Positions 50,188 to 59,842 of a DNA stretch of 64,000 nt are shown here, piece after piece (positions within the stretch are counted from its first letter, which is position 1; every line of letters begins with the position of its first letter). The position numbers and the translations under genes were made by a program. The notes under the pieces are model-generated. The model worked only from the letters and a program-made list of their open reading frames with translations. It did no database searches and had not been told where the DNA came from. The stretch comes from Cronobacter turicensis z3032 (lineage in GTDB: Bacteria > Pseudomonadota > Gammaproteobacteria > Enterobacterales > Enterobacteriaceae): assembly GCA_000027065.2 (NCBI GenBank), contig FN543093.2:1306074-1370073 (forward strand). Reading direction: 5' to 3'.

Positions 50188-50264
50188 TGGTGGCTACGAC
50201 GGGAATCGAACCTGTGACCCCAGCATTATGAGTGCTGTGCTCTAACCAGCTGAGCTACGTAGCC
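50188..50264 (-). tRNA. metU: tRNA-Met elongator (anticodon CAT)
   Basis: 77 nt with encoded CCA; acceptor GGCTACG / CGTAGCC, loop CTCATAA with CAT at 50228-50230. It matches the E. coli metT/metU elongator type and differs from metT here in the anticodon stem (AGC / GCT against ATC / GAT). Confidence 0.97.
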
Positions 50265-50294
50265 AAGTTTTACTGCTTTACCAGTTATAACGAC

Positions 50295-50369
50295 TGGCTG
50301 GGGTACCTGGATTCGAACCAGGGGATGCCGGTATCAAAAACCGGTGCCTTACCGCTTGGCGATACCCCA
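50295..50369 (-). tRNA. glnW: tRNA-Gln (anticodon TTG)
   Basis: 75 nt with CCA; anticodon arm CCGGT-TTTTGAT-ACCGG, T arm CCTGG-TTCGAAT-CCAGG. It differs from the next copy by one base in the variable loop. Reads CAA/CAG. Confidence 0.97.
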
Positions 50370-50405
50370 ACGACCACTGCGTGATACGCAAAAGTCGAAG
50401 AAATA

Positions 50406-50480
50406 TGGCTGGGGTACCTGGATTCGAACCAGGGAATGCCGGTATCAAAAACCGGTGCCTTACCGCTTGGCGATACCCCA
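50406..50480 (-). tRNA. glnU: tRNA-Gln (anticodon TTG)
   Basis: 75 nt with CCA, nearly identical to the previous TTG copy; variable loop CATTC. Position corresponds to E. coli glnU. Confidence 0.97.
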
Positions 50481-50502
50481 TCCGTGCAACGCAATTACGA
50501 AG

Positions 50503-50587
50503 TGGTGCGGGAGGCGAGACTTGAACTCGCACACCTTGCGGCGCCAGAACCTAAATCTGGTGCGTCTACCAATTTCGCCACTCCCGC
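50503..50587 (-). tRNA. leuW: tRNA-Leu (anticodon TAG)
   Basis: 85 nt class II tRNA with a long variable arm (CGCCGCAAGGTGTG region) and encoded CCA. Acceptor GCGGGAG / CTCCCGC, anticodon arm CCAGA-TTTAGGT-TCTGG. Position corresponds to E. coli leuW. Confidence 0.97.
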
Positions 50588-50595
50588 AAAAAAGA

Positions 50596-50672
50596 TGGTG
50601 GCTACGACGGGAATCGAACCTGTGACCCCATCATTATGAGTGATGTGCTCTAACCAGCTGAGCTACGTAGCC
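50596..50672 (-). tRNA. metT: tRNA-Met elongator (anticodon CAT)
   Basis: 77 nt with encoded CCA; first tRNA of the operon. Acceptor GGCTACG / CGTAGCC, anticodon stem ATCAC / GTGAT-type around CTCATAA. Position corresponds to E. coli metT. Confidence 0.97.
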
Positions 50673-50710
50673 ATCTTTTTTCGCGTTACCTTATCGGCGT
50701 TGCGGGGCGC

Positions 50711-50739
50711 ATTATGCGTATTGGGCCTGGAAGCGTCAA
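50711..50739 (-). promoter_or_regulatory. tRNA operon promoter with GC-rich discriminator
   Basis: On the minus strand TTGACG (50739-50734), 17 bases, CATAAT (50716-50711), followed by GCGCCCCGC, the GC-rich discriminator typical of stringently controlled stable-RNA promoters. It lies 39 bp before metT. Confidence 0.85.
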
Positions 50740-50877
50740 CACCTTTTTTGGCGAAAATCGACGTAAAGTGACTGTTTGACTAGCTTGCGAACAGCTTGAT
50801 GCAATATTCGTCGATTCCAGGCGAATTATCCCCTAATTCAACAGAAACAACGGTACTGTCTGCGCTTCTTTGCGCCA

Positions 50878-50902
50878 ATAAAAAACGGGCCCGCAGGCCC
50901 GT
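50878..50902 (-). terminator. Terminator of asnB
   Basis: On the minus strand ACGGGCC-TGC-GGCCCGT stem followed by TTTTTTATT, 20 bp after the asnB stop. Confidence 0.88.
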
Positions 50903-50922
50903 TGTCTGTTTTCTGGCGTTGC

Positions 50923-52587
50923 TTATTTATAGGCAGACTGGTGTACGCCCACCGCACGGCCTGACGGATCGTTCATGGTTTTAAACGCTTCGTCCCATTC
51001 GATAGCTTTCGCGGAAGAGCAGGCGACGGACGGCCCGCCAGGCACGCACTCCGCCGCACTCGGCACCGGGAACAACTCTTCGAAGATCTCGCGGTAGAGA
51101 TACGCTTCTTTCGACGCTGGCGTGTTATACGGGAAGCGGAAGCGCGCGGTTTCCAGCTGCTGATCGGAAATCTGTTTCGCCGCCACTTCTTTCAGGGTAT
51201 CAATCCAGCTATAGCCCACGCCGTCGGAGAATTGCTCTTTCTGACGCCATGCCACGCTCGCCGGCAAATAAGATTCAAAACATTCACGCAGGATATGTTT
51301 TTCCATCTTGCCGTTGCCGCACATTTTATCCTGCGGGTTGATACGCATCGCCACATCAAGGAATTTCTTATCGAGGAACGGCACGCGCGCCTCAACGCCC
51401 CAGGCCGACATCGCTTTGTTCGCACGCGCGCAGTCAAACATATGCAGCGCCTGCAACTTGCGGACGGTCTCTTCATGCAGCTCTTTCGCGTTCGGCGCTT
51501 TATGGAAGTAAAGATAGCCGCCGAACACTTCGTCTGAACCTTCGCCGGAAAGCACCATTTTGATGCCCATCGCTTTGATTTTACGGGACATCAAATACAT
51601 CGGGGTTGAGGCGCGAATCGTGGTCACGTCATAGGTTTCGATGTGGTAAATCACGTCGCGGATCGCATCGAGTCCTTCCTGCACGGTAAAGTGAATTTCA
51701 TGGTGTACCGTGCCGAGATGGTTGGCGACTTCCTGCGCGGCTTTCAGATCCGGCGAGCCTTCAAGGCCAACGGCAAAGGAGTGCAGCTGCGGCCACCAGG
51801 CTTCGGAGCGCTCCTGATCTTCCACGCGGCGCGCCGCGAATTTCTTGGTAATGGCGGAAATGACCGAAGAATCCAGGCCGCCGGAGAGCAGCACGCCGTA
51901 AGGCACGTCAGACATCAGATGGCTTTTAACCGCATCTTCCAGGGCCTGGCGCAGCTCCGCTTTGTCCGTCACGTTATCTTTCACCGCGTCATAGTCAAAC
52001 CAGTCACGCTGATAGTACTGGCGAATTTCGCCGTCCTGGCTCCACAGGTAGCTGCCCGCCGGGAACTCTTTGATAGTGCGGCAGACCGGCACCAGCGATT
52101 TCATTTCGGAGGCGACATAAAAGTTGCCGTGTTCATCGTGGCCCATATAAAGCGGAATAATGCCGATATGATCGCGGCCAATCAGGTACGCGTCTTTTTC
52201 GCTGTCATAAAGCACGAAGGCGAACATGCCCTGCAACTCGTCCAGAAACTCCGGGCCTTTTTCCTGATACAGCGCGAGGATGACTTCGCAGTCAGAGCCG
52301 GTCTGGAACTGGAAACGCTCGCCATATTCCGCGCGCAGCGCCTGATGGTTATAGATTTCGCCGTTAACGGCCAGCACGTGCGTTTTCTCAGTGTTGTAGA
52401 GCGGCTGCGCGCCTGCGTTGACGTCCACGATGGAGAGCCGTTCATGCGCGAGGATCGCTTTGTCGCTGGCGAAGACGCCGGACCAGTCCGGGCCGCGGTG
52501 GCGCATCAGGCGCGACAGCTCAAGCGCTTTTTTACGCAGTTCGACCGCGTCGGTTTTGATATCCAGCACACCAAAAATAGAACACAT
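50923..52587 (-). CDS. asnB: Asparagine synthetase B (glutamine-hydrolysing)
   Basis: 554 residues, the same as E. coli AsnB. The N-terminal Ntn glutaminase starts at Cys2 (MCSIFGVLD), Cys being the nucleophile after Met removal; conserved Asn/Gly residues in LAVNGEIYNHQALR near 75 follow. The synthetase domain has the PP-loop SGGLDSSVIS near 232. It makes asparagine from aspartate, glutamine and ATP. The start gives an exposed Cys; a 93-codon upstream extension cannot be real for this enzyme. Confidence 0.97.
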   Translation of the reverse strand: MCSIFGVLDIKTDAVELRKKALELSRLMRHRGPDWSGVFASDKAILAHERLSIVDVNAGAQPLYNTEKTHVLAVNGEIYNHQALRAEYGERFQFQTGSDCEVILALYQEKGPEFLDELQGMFAFVLYDSEKDAYLIGRDHIGIIPLYMGHDEHGNFYVASEMKSLVPVCRTIKEFPAGSYLWSQDGEIRQYYQRDWFDYDAVKDNVTDKAELRQALEDAVKSHLMSDVPYGVLLSGGLDSSVISAITKKFAARRVEDQERSEAWWPQLHSFAVGLEGSPDLKAAQEVANHLGTVHHEIHFTVQEGLDAIRDVIYHIETYDVTTIRASTPMYLMSRKIKAMGIKMVLSGEGSDEVFGGYLYFHKAPNAKELHEETVRKLQALHMFDCARANKAMSAWGVEARVPFLDKKFLDVAMRINPQDKMCGNGKMEKHILRECFESYLPASVAWRQKEQFSDGVGYSWIDTLKEVAAKQISDQQLETARFRFPYNTPASKEAYLYREIFEELFPVPSAAECVPGGPSVACSSAKAIEWDEAFKTMNDPSGRAVGVHQSAYK

Positions 52588-52851
52588 AGAGAACTCCGTT
52601 AACCCTGGCGGTAATGTTGTGTTGTCTGTCTGCGAGGCGTTGCGGTTTATGCAATTTATTCGCTTCGGCCTCTGTCGTTGATTAAGAAAATGCCGCAAAG
52701 GGTGCAGGTTGTGCAAGCGTTTTAGCGCGTGAGCCATAAATAGTTCAACGAGCGTTAGCGAAAACTTAAAAACGGTCACTAAAGCGGGGTGGTTTTTAAC
52801 GAATCGGCAAAAAAATCGCGATTTTATTAAATTGAGGTTGTATGGGAGACA
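52588..52851 (-). promoter_or_regulatory. asnB upstream region
   Basis: About 265 bp between the nagD terminator and asnB with no gene. The AT-rich stretch 52790-52850 probably holds the promoter; I cannot name an operator. Confidence 0.35.
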
Positions 52852-52880
52852 CAAAAAAACGGCCATCGCTAATGGCCGTC
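52852..52880 (-). terminator. Terminator of the nagBACD operon
   Basis: Perfect stem ACGGCCAT / ATGGCCGT with a 5-base loop and a T tract on the minus strand, immediately after the nagD stop. Confidence 0.9.
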
Positions 52881-52884
52881 AGGT

Positions 52885-53637
52885 TCAGATAACGTCGATT
52901 TCGGCGACGGAGGGATAAATCCAGCTCGGCCGGAATGGCATCGCGTCAATATCATTAATGGTCGAGACGCCCGACAGCACCAGAATGGTTTCCAGGCCTG
53001 CCTGGAAGCCAGCCAGAATATCAGTGCGCAGGTTATCGCCCACAATCACAGTATGCTCGGAGTGGGCTTGCATTTTGTTCAGGGCTGCGCGGATAATCCA
53101 GGGGCTCGGCTTGCCGACATAAAACGGCTTGCGCCCTGAAATTTTCTCGATGCCCGCGCACAGCGCGCCGCAGGCCGGATAAAAGCCGCGCCCGTGGGTA
53201 TCCGGGTTGGTGGCGATAAAGCGCGCGCCATTGGCGACGAAAAAGGCGGCCTTATGCATCATCTCCCAGTTATAGGAGCGGGTTTCGCCCACGATAACGA
53301 AATCAGGATTGATGTCGGTAATCGTGAAGCCTGCTTTATACAGCTCGTGGATGAGTGCCCCTTCGCCGACCACATAGGCTTTCTTGCCTTCCTGACGACG
53401 CAGGAAATCCGCCGTCGCCATCGCGGAGGTGTAAAACACGCTGTCCGGCACGTCGATCCCGGCCGAGGCGAAACGGTTAGCCAGATCCTGGCCAGTCTGG
53501 GACGGGTAGTTGGTCAGCAGAACCAGCGGAAACCCTTTTTCAAGGATGCCGGTCAGGAATTCGCTGGCGCCGGGCACCGCAACGTTATCGTGCATCAGCA
53601 CGCCATCGATATCACAAATTACGTTCTGAATGGTCAT
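52885..53637 (-). CDS. nagD: HAD-family ribonucleotide monophosphatase NagD
   Basis: A 250-residue HAD hydrolase with a type C2 cap. The nucleophile motif is CDIDGVLMHD near residue 9, motif III Lys in FYVGKPSPWI near 177 and motif IV GDNLRTDILAG near 200. It dephosphorylates UMP and other nucleotides in vitro; its role in GlcNAc metabolism is unclear. Last gene of nagBACD. Confidence 0.95.
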   Translation of the reverse strand: MTIQNVICDIDGVLMHDNVAVPGASEFLTGILEKGFPLVLLTNYPSQTGQDLANRFASAGIDVPDSVFYTSAMATADFLRRQEGKKAYVVGEGALIHELYKAGFTITDINPDFVIVGETRSYNWEMMHKAAFFVANGARFIATNPDTHGRGFYPACGALCAGIEKISGRKPFYVGKPSPWIIRAALNKMQAHSEHTVIVGDNLRTDILAGFQAGLETILVLSGVSTINDIDAMPFRPSWIYPSVAEIDVI

Positions 53638-53699
53638 GGACTACTCTGGCTCAGGGAACAGAAAGGCGTAACTATAGCGCAAATCGCCACAGTCACTCG

Positions 53700-54920
53700 T
53701 TAACTTTCCAGCAAACGCTGTAATAACAACCCGTTAAGCATGGCGCGTTTTACCAGCGCAAACGCGCCGATAGCCGAGCGGTGATCGAGTTGCGAAGGCA
53801 CTACCGGCAGGTTTTTACGAAACGCTTTCAGGGATTGCGTGTTGATGCAGCTTTCGATCGCGGGCAGGAGCACTTTCTGCGCTTCAACAATCTCACCGGC
53901 GATAACCACTTTTTGCGGGTTAAACAGGTTAATGGCGATAGCAATGGTTTTGCCGAGCTGGCGGCCGACGCGCTCCACCACTTCGCAGGCCAGCGCATCG
54001 CCCCGGTTTGCGGCTTTGCAAATAGCTTTGATATTGCATTCGTCCTGCGTCAGACGGCTCGGGTGGCCCTGCTCCAGTAACTGACGCACGCGCTGTTCAA
54101 TGGCGGCGTTGGCGGCAACGGTCTCCAGACACCCGAAATTACCGCAGTGGCAGCGCTCCCCCAGCGGATCGACCTGGATGTGACCAATCTCGCCGACGTT
54201 GCCGTTACGGCCGATAAATATGCGTCCGTTAGAGATAATCCCCGCGCCAGTGCCGCGGTGAACGCGCACCAGAATAGAGTCTTCGCAGTCGCGCGTTGCA
54301 CCGAAGTAGTGCTCTGCCAGCGCCAGGCTGCGGATATCGTGCCCCACAAAACAGGCGACGTTAAAACGCTTTTGCAGCGCGTCAACCAGCGGCCAGTTTT
54401 CAACATTGATATGCGGCATGTAGCGGATGACGCCGCTTTCCGGGTCCACCAGCCCCGGCAGGATCACCGACACGGCGATAAGCTCGCGGATTTTACGCTG
54501 CCAGGCGTCGATAAACTGCGCGATGATGTTCAGTAGCGCATGTTCCAGCGTTTCCTGGGTGCGTTCGGGCAGGGGAAAATGTTCTTCCGCGAGCACTTTA
54601 CTGCTCAGATCGAAGAGCGTCAGCGTGGCGTCATGGCGACCAAGGCGCACGCCAACGGCCTGAAAATGCCGGGTTTCGGTAACGATTGAGATAGCGCGGC
54701 GGCCCCCTGTCGAGGCCTGCTGATCGACTTCTTTAATCAGACCGCGCTCAATAAGCTGGCGGGTAATTTTGGTGACGCTGGCGGGCGCAAGCTGGCTCTG
54801 TTCGGCTATCTGGATGCGCGATATCGGACCCTGCTGGTCGATAAGACGATAAACCGCTGCGCTGTTAAGCTGTTTTACGAGATCAACGTTGCCAATTTGA
54901 GCCTGTCCGCCAGTCGTCAT
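53700..54920 (-). CDS. nagC: N-acetylglucosamine repressor NagC (ROK family)
   Basis: A 406-residue ROK repressor. The N-terminal winged HTH (residues 20-75: QGPISRIQIAEQSQLAPASVTKITRQLIERGLIKE split) binds palindromic operators; the sugar-binding domain has the ROK zinc motif CHCGNFGCLE near 248. GlcNAc-6-phosphate releases it from DNA. Operators are visible between nagB and nagE and before chiP in this window. Confidence 0.97.
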   Translation of the reverse strand: MTTGGQAQIGNVDLVKQLNSAAVYRLIDQQGPISRIQIAEQSQLAPASVTKITRQLIERGLIKEVDQQASTGGRRAISIVTETRHFQAVGVRLGRHDATLTLFDLSSKVLAEEHFPLPERTQETLEHALLNIIAQFIDAWQRKIRELIAVSVILPGLVDPESGVIRYMPHINVENWPLVDALQKRFNVACFVGHDIRSLALAEHYFGATRDCEDSILVRVHRGTGAGIISNGRIFIGRNGNVGEIGHIQVDPLGERCHCGNFGCLETVAANAAIEQRVRQLLEQGHPSRLTQDECNIKAICKAANRGDALACEVVERVGRQLGKTIAIAINLFNPQKVVIAGEIVEAQKVLLPAIESCINTQSLKAFRKNLPVVPSQLDHRSAIGAFALVKRAMLNGLLLQRLLES

Positions 54921-54928
54921 GCCTTTAT

Positions 54929-56077
54929 TTACTCAGTAACGACCTCGTTACCATTAACGATGGTCTTGATGATTTTATAATCGCGGGTAAAGGCAGTCAG
55001 GTTCGCCACCTTGCCCGCTTCAATGCTGCCAAGCCGGTGCGCCACGCCCATGGCGCGGGCCGGATACAGCGTCGCCATACGCAGCGCTTCGTCCAGCGCG
55101 ATATTGACATGCTCCACCAGGTTGCGCACGCCTTCTATCATGGTCAGCGCCGAGCCGCTCAGGGTGCCGTTTTCATCCACGCACAGGCCGTTACGGTAGT
55201 ATATTGTTTTGCCAGCAAAAATGAACTCATCAATATTGGCACCCGCAGGCGCCGTCGCGTCCGTCACCAGACACAGCTTGTCGCCTTTGACTTTTTTCGC
55301 AAGTCGCACATTGGCGAAATCGACATGCAGGCCATCGGCGATAATGCCGCACCAGACATCCGGCTCGTCAAAAATAGCGCCCGTCAGCCCTGGCTCGCGA
55401 CCGGTGATGTAAGGCATGGCATTGAACAGATGCGTGGCGAAGCGGATGCCGGCGCGGAAGCCTTTTTTCGCCTCTTTAAGCGTCGCGTTAGAGTGCCCGG
55501 CGGATACAACGATGCCTGCGGCGGTCAGTTTTTCGATAACGTCCGGCGAGACTTTTTCCGGCGCGAGGGTGATTTTGGTAATCACGTCGGCGTTTTCGCA
55601 CAGGAAATCGACCAGCTGCGCGTCCGGCTGGCGCACATAATCCGGGTTATGCGTGCCTTTCTTAACGATGTTCAGCCACGGGCCTTCAAGGTGCAGGCCC
55701 AGCGCCTGGTTCTGATGACGCGCCAGGTATTCACGCATCACGCGCACGCCCTGTTTCATCAGCGCGTCGCTACAGGTAATGAGGGTTGGCAGATAGCTGG
55801 TGCAGCCCGATTTCTCGTTGGCTTTTTGCATGATCTCCAGCGTTTCTATGGATACGGCCTCGGCGGTATCGTTGAACTGCACGCCGCCGCAGCCATTGAG
55901 CTGCACGTCGATAAAACCGGGGGCGATAATGGCGCCGCCCATATCGCGCTGCTCAATGCCTGCCGGCAGTTCAGCCAGCGGGCAGAGGCGCTCAATCAGG
56001 CCATCGGCGATAACAATCGCGTGGTCATCCAGAATGTCGTGGCCGGTGTAAACCCGGCCGTGGGTTAAAGCGTACAT
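54929..56077 (-). CDS. nagA: N-acetylglucosamine-6-phosphate deacetylase
   Basis: A 382-residue amidohydrolase, the same length as E. coli NagA. Metal-site segments HLEGPWLN near 128, SAGHSNAT near 195 and the catalytic Asp in [10 protein letters not shown] near 273 are present. It removes acetate from GlcNAc-6-P, giving the substrate of NagB. Cytosolic; 8 bp before nagC, 21 bp after nagB. Confidence 0.97.
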   Translation of the reverse strand: MYALTHGRVYTGHDILDDHAIVIADGLIERLCPLAELPAGIEQRDMGGAIIAPGFIDVQLNGCGGVQFNDTAEAVSIETLEIMQKANEKSGCTSYLPTLITCSDALMKQGVRVMREYLARHQNQALGLHLEGPWLNIVKKGTHNPDYVRQPDAQLVDFLCENADVITKITLAPEKVSPDVIEKLTAAGIVVSAGHSNATLKEAKKGFRAGIRFATHLFNAMPYITGREPGLTGAIFDEPDVWCGIIADGLHVDFANVRLAKKVKGDKLCLVTDATAPAGANIDEFIFAGKTIYYRNGLCVDENGTLSGSALTMIEGVRNLVEHVNIALDEALRMATLYPARAMGVAHRLGSIEAGKVANLTAFTRDYKIIKTIVNGNEVVTE

Positions 56078-56098
56078 AATGCCCCCGGTAACCAGTCC

Positions 56099-56899
56099 TT
56101 AAAGATCTTTGATATTTTCAGCTTCGAGCTCGGTGAAGTATTTCAGCGTCTTCACTTTCAGTTCCATGGTGGAAGGCTCATCGCACACGATAACCGCTTT
56201 CGGGTGCAGCTGCAGACAGCTGATGGTCCACATATGGTTGACGTTGCCTTCTACCGCCGCCTGCAGCGCCTGCGCCTTAACGTGGCCCAGCACCAGAATC
56301 ATGACTTCCTGCGCGTCCAGCAGGGTGCCGACGCCCACGGTGAGCGCGTATTTTGGCACCTGATTCACATCGCCGCCAAAGAAACGCGAGTTCGCCACAC
56401 GGGTGTCGTGCGTCAATGTTTTGATACGCGTGCGGGAGGCCAGAGAAGAGGCGGGCTCGTTAAACGCGATATGACCGTCGTTGCCGACGCCGCCCATAAA
56501 AAGATGAATTTTGCCGTAAGCGCGAATTTTTTCTTCATAGCGGCGGCATTCTGCGTCAATATCCGGCGCGTTGCCATCCAGCAGATTGATATTTTCTTCT
56601 GGAATATCAACGTGCTCGAAGAAATTGCGGTACATGAAGCTGTGGTAGCTTTCGGGATGATCTTTCGTCAGGCCAACATATTCGTCCATATTAAACGTCA
56701 CGACATGTTTGAAACTGACCTGGCCTGCTTTATGCATCTCAATCAGCGCTTTGTAGGCTTCAAGCGGCGTGCCGCCGGTCGGAAGACCCAGAACGAAAGG
56801 GCGGTCTGCGGTGGGGTTGAAATCGTTAATGCGCTTAACAATATGGCGGGCGGCCCATTTGCCAACCTGCTGCGGCGTAGCCAGCGGAATCAGTCTCAT
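56099..56899 (-). CDS. nagB: Glucosamine-6-phosphate deaminase
   Basis: A 266-residue hexameric enzyme converting glucosamine-6-P to fructose-6-P and ammonia. Active-site segments include the phosphate loop GLPTGGTP near 38, FNMDEYVGL with Asp72 and [11 protein letters not shown] with Asp141/His143. It is allosterically activated by GlcNAc-6-P in E. coli. First gene of nagBACD and divergent from nagE across 338 bp. Confidence 0.98.
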   Translation of the reverse strand: MRLIPLATPQQVGKWAARHIVKRINDFNPTADRPFVLGLPTGGTPLEAYKALIEMHKAGQVSFKHVVTFNMDEYVGLTKDHPESYHSFMYRNFFEHVDIPEENINLLDGNAPDIDAECRRYEEKIRAYGKIHLFMGGVGNDGHIAFNEPASSLASRTRIKTLTHDTRVANSRFFGGDVNQVPKYALTVGVGTLLDAQEVMILVLGHVKAQALQAAVEGNVNHMWTISCLQLHPKAVIVCDEPSTMELKVKTLKYFTELEAENIKDL

Positions 56900-57237
56900 T
56901 GTTCACCTCGGAAGTTAGAAACAGGAGCGGATTAAACGACTCACAGTGTAAGGGTATACCCGTTCGCTGAAAGCAGGAGCAATCCGTCTCGATTTTTTGA
57001 ATGATAAAATAAGTTTTCGAGGTAAGCCAGAGTAAAGGCTGCCTGATAACGATATTTGGTGATAAAAATCACAGAAAAGATGCATTTAATTTGCGAGGCG
57101 AATTAAACTTCCACACACTACTGAACGCAGATGAAGAGTTGATGCTGTTGTTTCACAACATCTCGTTTTGATTGAACGTTGCACAATAAAAAACGGCTTC
57201 AAAGAAGCCAGGTCGGGGTCTCGTAGGGGGGAATAGG
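56900..57237. promoter_or_regulatory. nagB-nagE divergent control region with NagC and CRP sites
   Basis: 338 bp. A 23-bp NagC-like palindrome with arms TTTAATT and AATTAAA lies at 57085-57107 near nagE. A second weaker element, TTGAATGATAAAATAAG, is at 56997-57013, about 93 bp centre to centre, the spacing known for the E. coli repression loop. Between them GGTGA-n6-TCACA at 57058-57073 matches the CRP consensus at nine of ten bases. Confidence 0.75.
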
Positions 57238-59190
57238 ATGAATATTTTAGGTTTTTTCCAGCGGCTGGGTAGAGCGTTACAGCTCCCTATCGCAGTGCTG
57301 CCTGTGGCGGCGCTACTGCTGCGATTCGGTCAGCCAGATTTGCTTAACATTGCTTTTATCGCGCAGGCGGGCGGGGCGATTTTTGATAACCTCGCGTTAA
57401 TCTTCGCCATTGGGGTCGCCTCCAGCTGGTCTAAAGACAGCGCAGGCGCGGCGGCCCTTGCAGGCGCAGTCGGTTATTTTGTTCTCACCAAAGCGATGGT
57501 GACCATCAACCCGGAAATTAACATGGGTGTGCTGGCCGGTATTATTACGGGTCTGGTGGGCGGTGCGGTCTATAACCGCTGGGCGGGTATTAAGCTGCCT
57601 GACTTCCTGAGCTTCTTCGGCGGCAAACGTTTCGTGCCGATCGCAACCGGTTTCTTCTGCCTGGTGCTGGCCGCCATTTTTGGCTATGTCTGGCCGCCCG
57701 TGCAGCATGGAATTCATGCAGGCGGCGAGTGGATCGTTTCTGCAGGCGCGCTGGGCTCCGGTATCTTTGGCTTTATTAACCGTCTGCTGATCCCGACCGG
57801 CCTGCATCAGGTGCTGAACACTATCGCATGGTTCCAGATTGGCGAATTCACCAACGCTGCGGGTACGGTATTCCACGGCGATATCAACCGCTTCTATGCG
57901 GGTGACGGCACCGCTGGCATGTTCATGTCCGGCTTCTTCCCGATCATGATGTTTGGTCTGCCGGGCGCTGCGCTGGCGATGTACTTCGCCGCACCGAAAG
58001 CGCGTCGTCCTATGGTCGGCGGTATGCTTTTGTCCGTTGCCATCACGGCGTTCCTGACCGGTGTTACCGAGCCGCTGGAATTCCTGTTTATGTTCCTGGC
58101 GCCGGTGCTCTATCTGCTGCACGCGCTGTTGACGGGTATTAGCCTGTTTGTCGCGACGCTGCTTGGCATCCATGCTGGTTTTTCCTTCTCGGCAGGCGCG
58201 ATTGACTATGCCCTGATGTACAGCCTGCCTGCCGCCAGCAAAAACGTCTGGATGCTGCTGGTCATGGGACTGGTGTTCTTTGTTATCTATTTCCTGCTGT
58301 TCAGCGCGGTTATTCGCATGTTTAACCTGAAAACGCCTGGCCGCGAAGACAAAGAAAGCGAGCTCGTGACCAACGAAGCGAACAGCAATACCGAAGAAGG
58401 CCTGGAACAACTGGCGACCAACTACATTGCCGCAGTTGGCGGTAGCGAAAACCTGAAAGCGATTGATGCCTGTATTACCCGTCTGCGTCTGACCGTAGGT
58501 GACTCCGCCCTGGTGAGCGATGCCGCCTGCAAACGTCTTGGCGCATCTGGCGTGGTGAAATTAAACAAACAAACCATTCAGGTTATTGTGGGCGCGAAGG
58601 CGGAATCCATTGGCGACGAAATGAAAAAAGTAGTGGCGCGTGGCCCTGTGCCAGCGACCGCCGCGGGTGTCGCTCCGACAGTCCCCACAGCACCAGTCAT
58701 GAAGCCGCAGGCGGTGGCGAATGCAAAAATCATCGCCGCGCTGGTCTCGCCGGTAACGGGCGAAGTGGTCGCGCTCGACGCGGTGCCGGATGAAGCGTTC
58801 GCCAGCAAAGCGGTCGGCGATGGCGTCGCTATCAAGCCCACCGATAAACTGGTGGTCGCGCCGGCGGCCGGGACTATCGTGAAAATCTTCAACACCAACC
58901 ATGCGTTCTGCCTGGAAACTGAAAACGGCGCAGAGATCGTGGTACACATGGGGATTGATACCGTCGCGCTGAACGGCCAGGGCTTTAAACGCCTGGTGGA
59001 AGAGGGCGCGCAGGTGACGGCGGGCCAGCCGGTACTGGAACTCGATCTGGACTACCTGAACGCCAACGCCCGTTCGATGGTCAGCCCGGTTGTATGCAGC
59101 AACATCGATGACTTCGGCGGGCTGGTTATCCAGGCGCAGGGCGCGGTGGTTGCAGGCCAGAGCGCGCTGTATGAAATTAAAGGCAAATAA
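57238..59190 (+). CDS. nagE: PTS N-acetylglucosamine transporter EIICBA (NagE)
   Basis: A 650-residue fused phosphotransferase permease. Residues 1-365 form the membrane EIIC domain; EIIB has the phosphorylated Cys412 in IDACITRLRL; EIIA has His570 in VVHMGIDTVAL. An Ala/Pro/Val-rich linker (about 465-490) joins EIIB to EIIA. It imports GlcNAc as GlcNAc-6-P. Controlled from the nagB-nagE region and closed by its own terminator. Confidence 0.98.
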   Translation: MNILGFFQRLGRALQLPIAVLPVAALLLRFGQPDLLNIAFIAQAGGAIFDNLALIFAIGVASSWSKDSAGAAALAGAVGYFVLTKAMVTINPEINMGVLAGIITGLVGGAVYNRWAGIKLPDFLSFFGGKRFVPIATGFFCLVLAAIFGYVWPPVQHGIHAGGEWIVSAGALGSGIFGFINRLLIPTGLHQVLNTIAWFQIGEFTNAAGTVFHGDINRFYAGDGTAGMFMSGFFPIMMFGLPGAALAMYFAAPKARRPMVGGMLLSVAITAFLTGVTEPLEFLFMFLAPVLYLLHALLTGISLFVATLLGIHAGFSFSAGAIDYALMYSLPAASKNVWMLLVMGLVFFVIYFLLFSAVIRMFNLKTPGREDKESELVTNEANSNTEEGLEQLATNYIAAVGGSENLKAIDACITRLRLTVGDSALVSDAACKRLGASGVVKLNKQTIQVIVGAKAESIGDEMKKVVARGPVPATAAGVAPTVPTAPVMKPQAVANAKIIAALVSPVTGEVVALDAVPDEAFASKAVGDGVAIKPTDKLVVAPAAGTIVKIFNTNHAFCLETENGAEIVVHMGIDTVALNGQGFKRLVEEGAQVTAGQPVLELDLDYLNANARSMVSPVVCSNIDDFGGLVIQAQGAVVAGQSALYEIKGK

Positions 59191-59213
59191 TCGCTTCTGA
59201 GTTGTTATGCCTG

Positions 59214-59246
59214 AACGGCGGGGGAACACTCCCGCCGTTTTTTTTC
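59214..59246 (+). terminator. Terminator of nagE
   Basis: AACGGCGGG / CCCGCCGTT stem with an 8-base loop and a run of eight T, 24 bp after the stop codon. Confidence 0.9.
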
Positions 59247-59319
59247 GCCTTTTTTTGGGGCTGGCGCGCGCCACTTAACGCCATGTAGGGTAGCGGACAC
59301 TGAGATTATGGAGAATCGT

Positions 59320-59736
59320 ATGCGTCAGATTATTGTCGTCCTCTTCGCTGCCGTGTTGTTAAGCGGCTGTATTCCTCGCTACGCCACCCACCGGCCTGCG
59401 CTTGACGTCGATATACAGAATGAGCAGGGCAAGCCGGTTCCCCACGCCACGCTCTGGCTGCAAACGCACCGCATGCCGCCGGGCTATTACCCGCCGCCGG
59501 AGAAATTCACGGCGGATGATAGAGGCCATGTTTCCGTCTCGCGCGTCTCGGAGTGGGAAAATATGATTTTCTTTCTCCATGGTACGATGATCTATTCCTG
59601 GAGCTGGTGCGTCGAGGCGCCGGGGTATCTTCCGCGCGAAGGGGATGTCGAGGCGTTACAGTCGCCAGTCAAATTACTCAAAGCCAGAACGCCTGAGCGT
59701 TGCAGGCAAGCTGAGTACGCAGAGAACGGGCAATAA
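59320..59736 (+). CDS. Small lipoprotein of unknown function
   Basis: A 138-residue predicted lipoprotein; lipobox LLSGCI puts the acylated Cys at 17. The mature part begins with a beta-rich stretch (RPALDVDIQNEQGKPVPHATLWLQ) resembling carboxypeptidase-regulatory or transthyretin-like folds, then a conserved-looking FFLHGTMIYSWSWCVEAPGY segment. The start at 59320 has GGAG at seven bases; an ATG four codons earlier has none. In E. coli nagE and glnS are adjacent, so this is an insertion. It does not look like ChiQ (YbfN) as I remember it. No function assigned. Confidence 0.78.
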   Translation: MRQIIVVLFAAVLLSGCIPRYATHRPALDVDIQNEQGKPVPHATLWLQTHRMPPGYYPPPEKFTADDRGHVSVSRVSEWENMIFFLHGTMIYSWSWCVEAPGYLPREGDVEALQSPVKLLKARTPERCRQAEYAENGQ

Positions 59737-59842
59737 CCGGCGGCGCGCGACGGCGGGATTTTCTGTAACTAAAGGTTGTTTCCCGCCTCTGCTTATAAGA
59801 TCATACGCCGTTAAACGATGTTGACGCTTTGAGGAATATGCG

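Noticed and set aside
49888..50672. CRISPR-like array from repeated similar segments
   Set aside because: The repeats are tRNA genes with full cloverleaves and encoded CCA ends.
59320..59736. Lipoprotein gene taken as chiQ (ybfN)
   Set aside because: Sequence pattern and position differ from the ChiQ I remember; it is upstream of glnS, not downstream of chiP.
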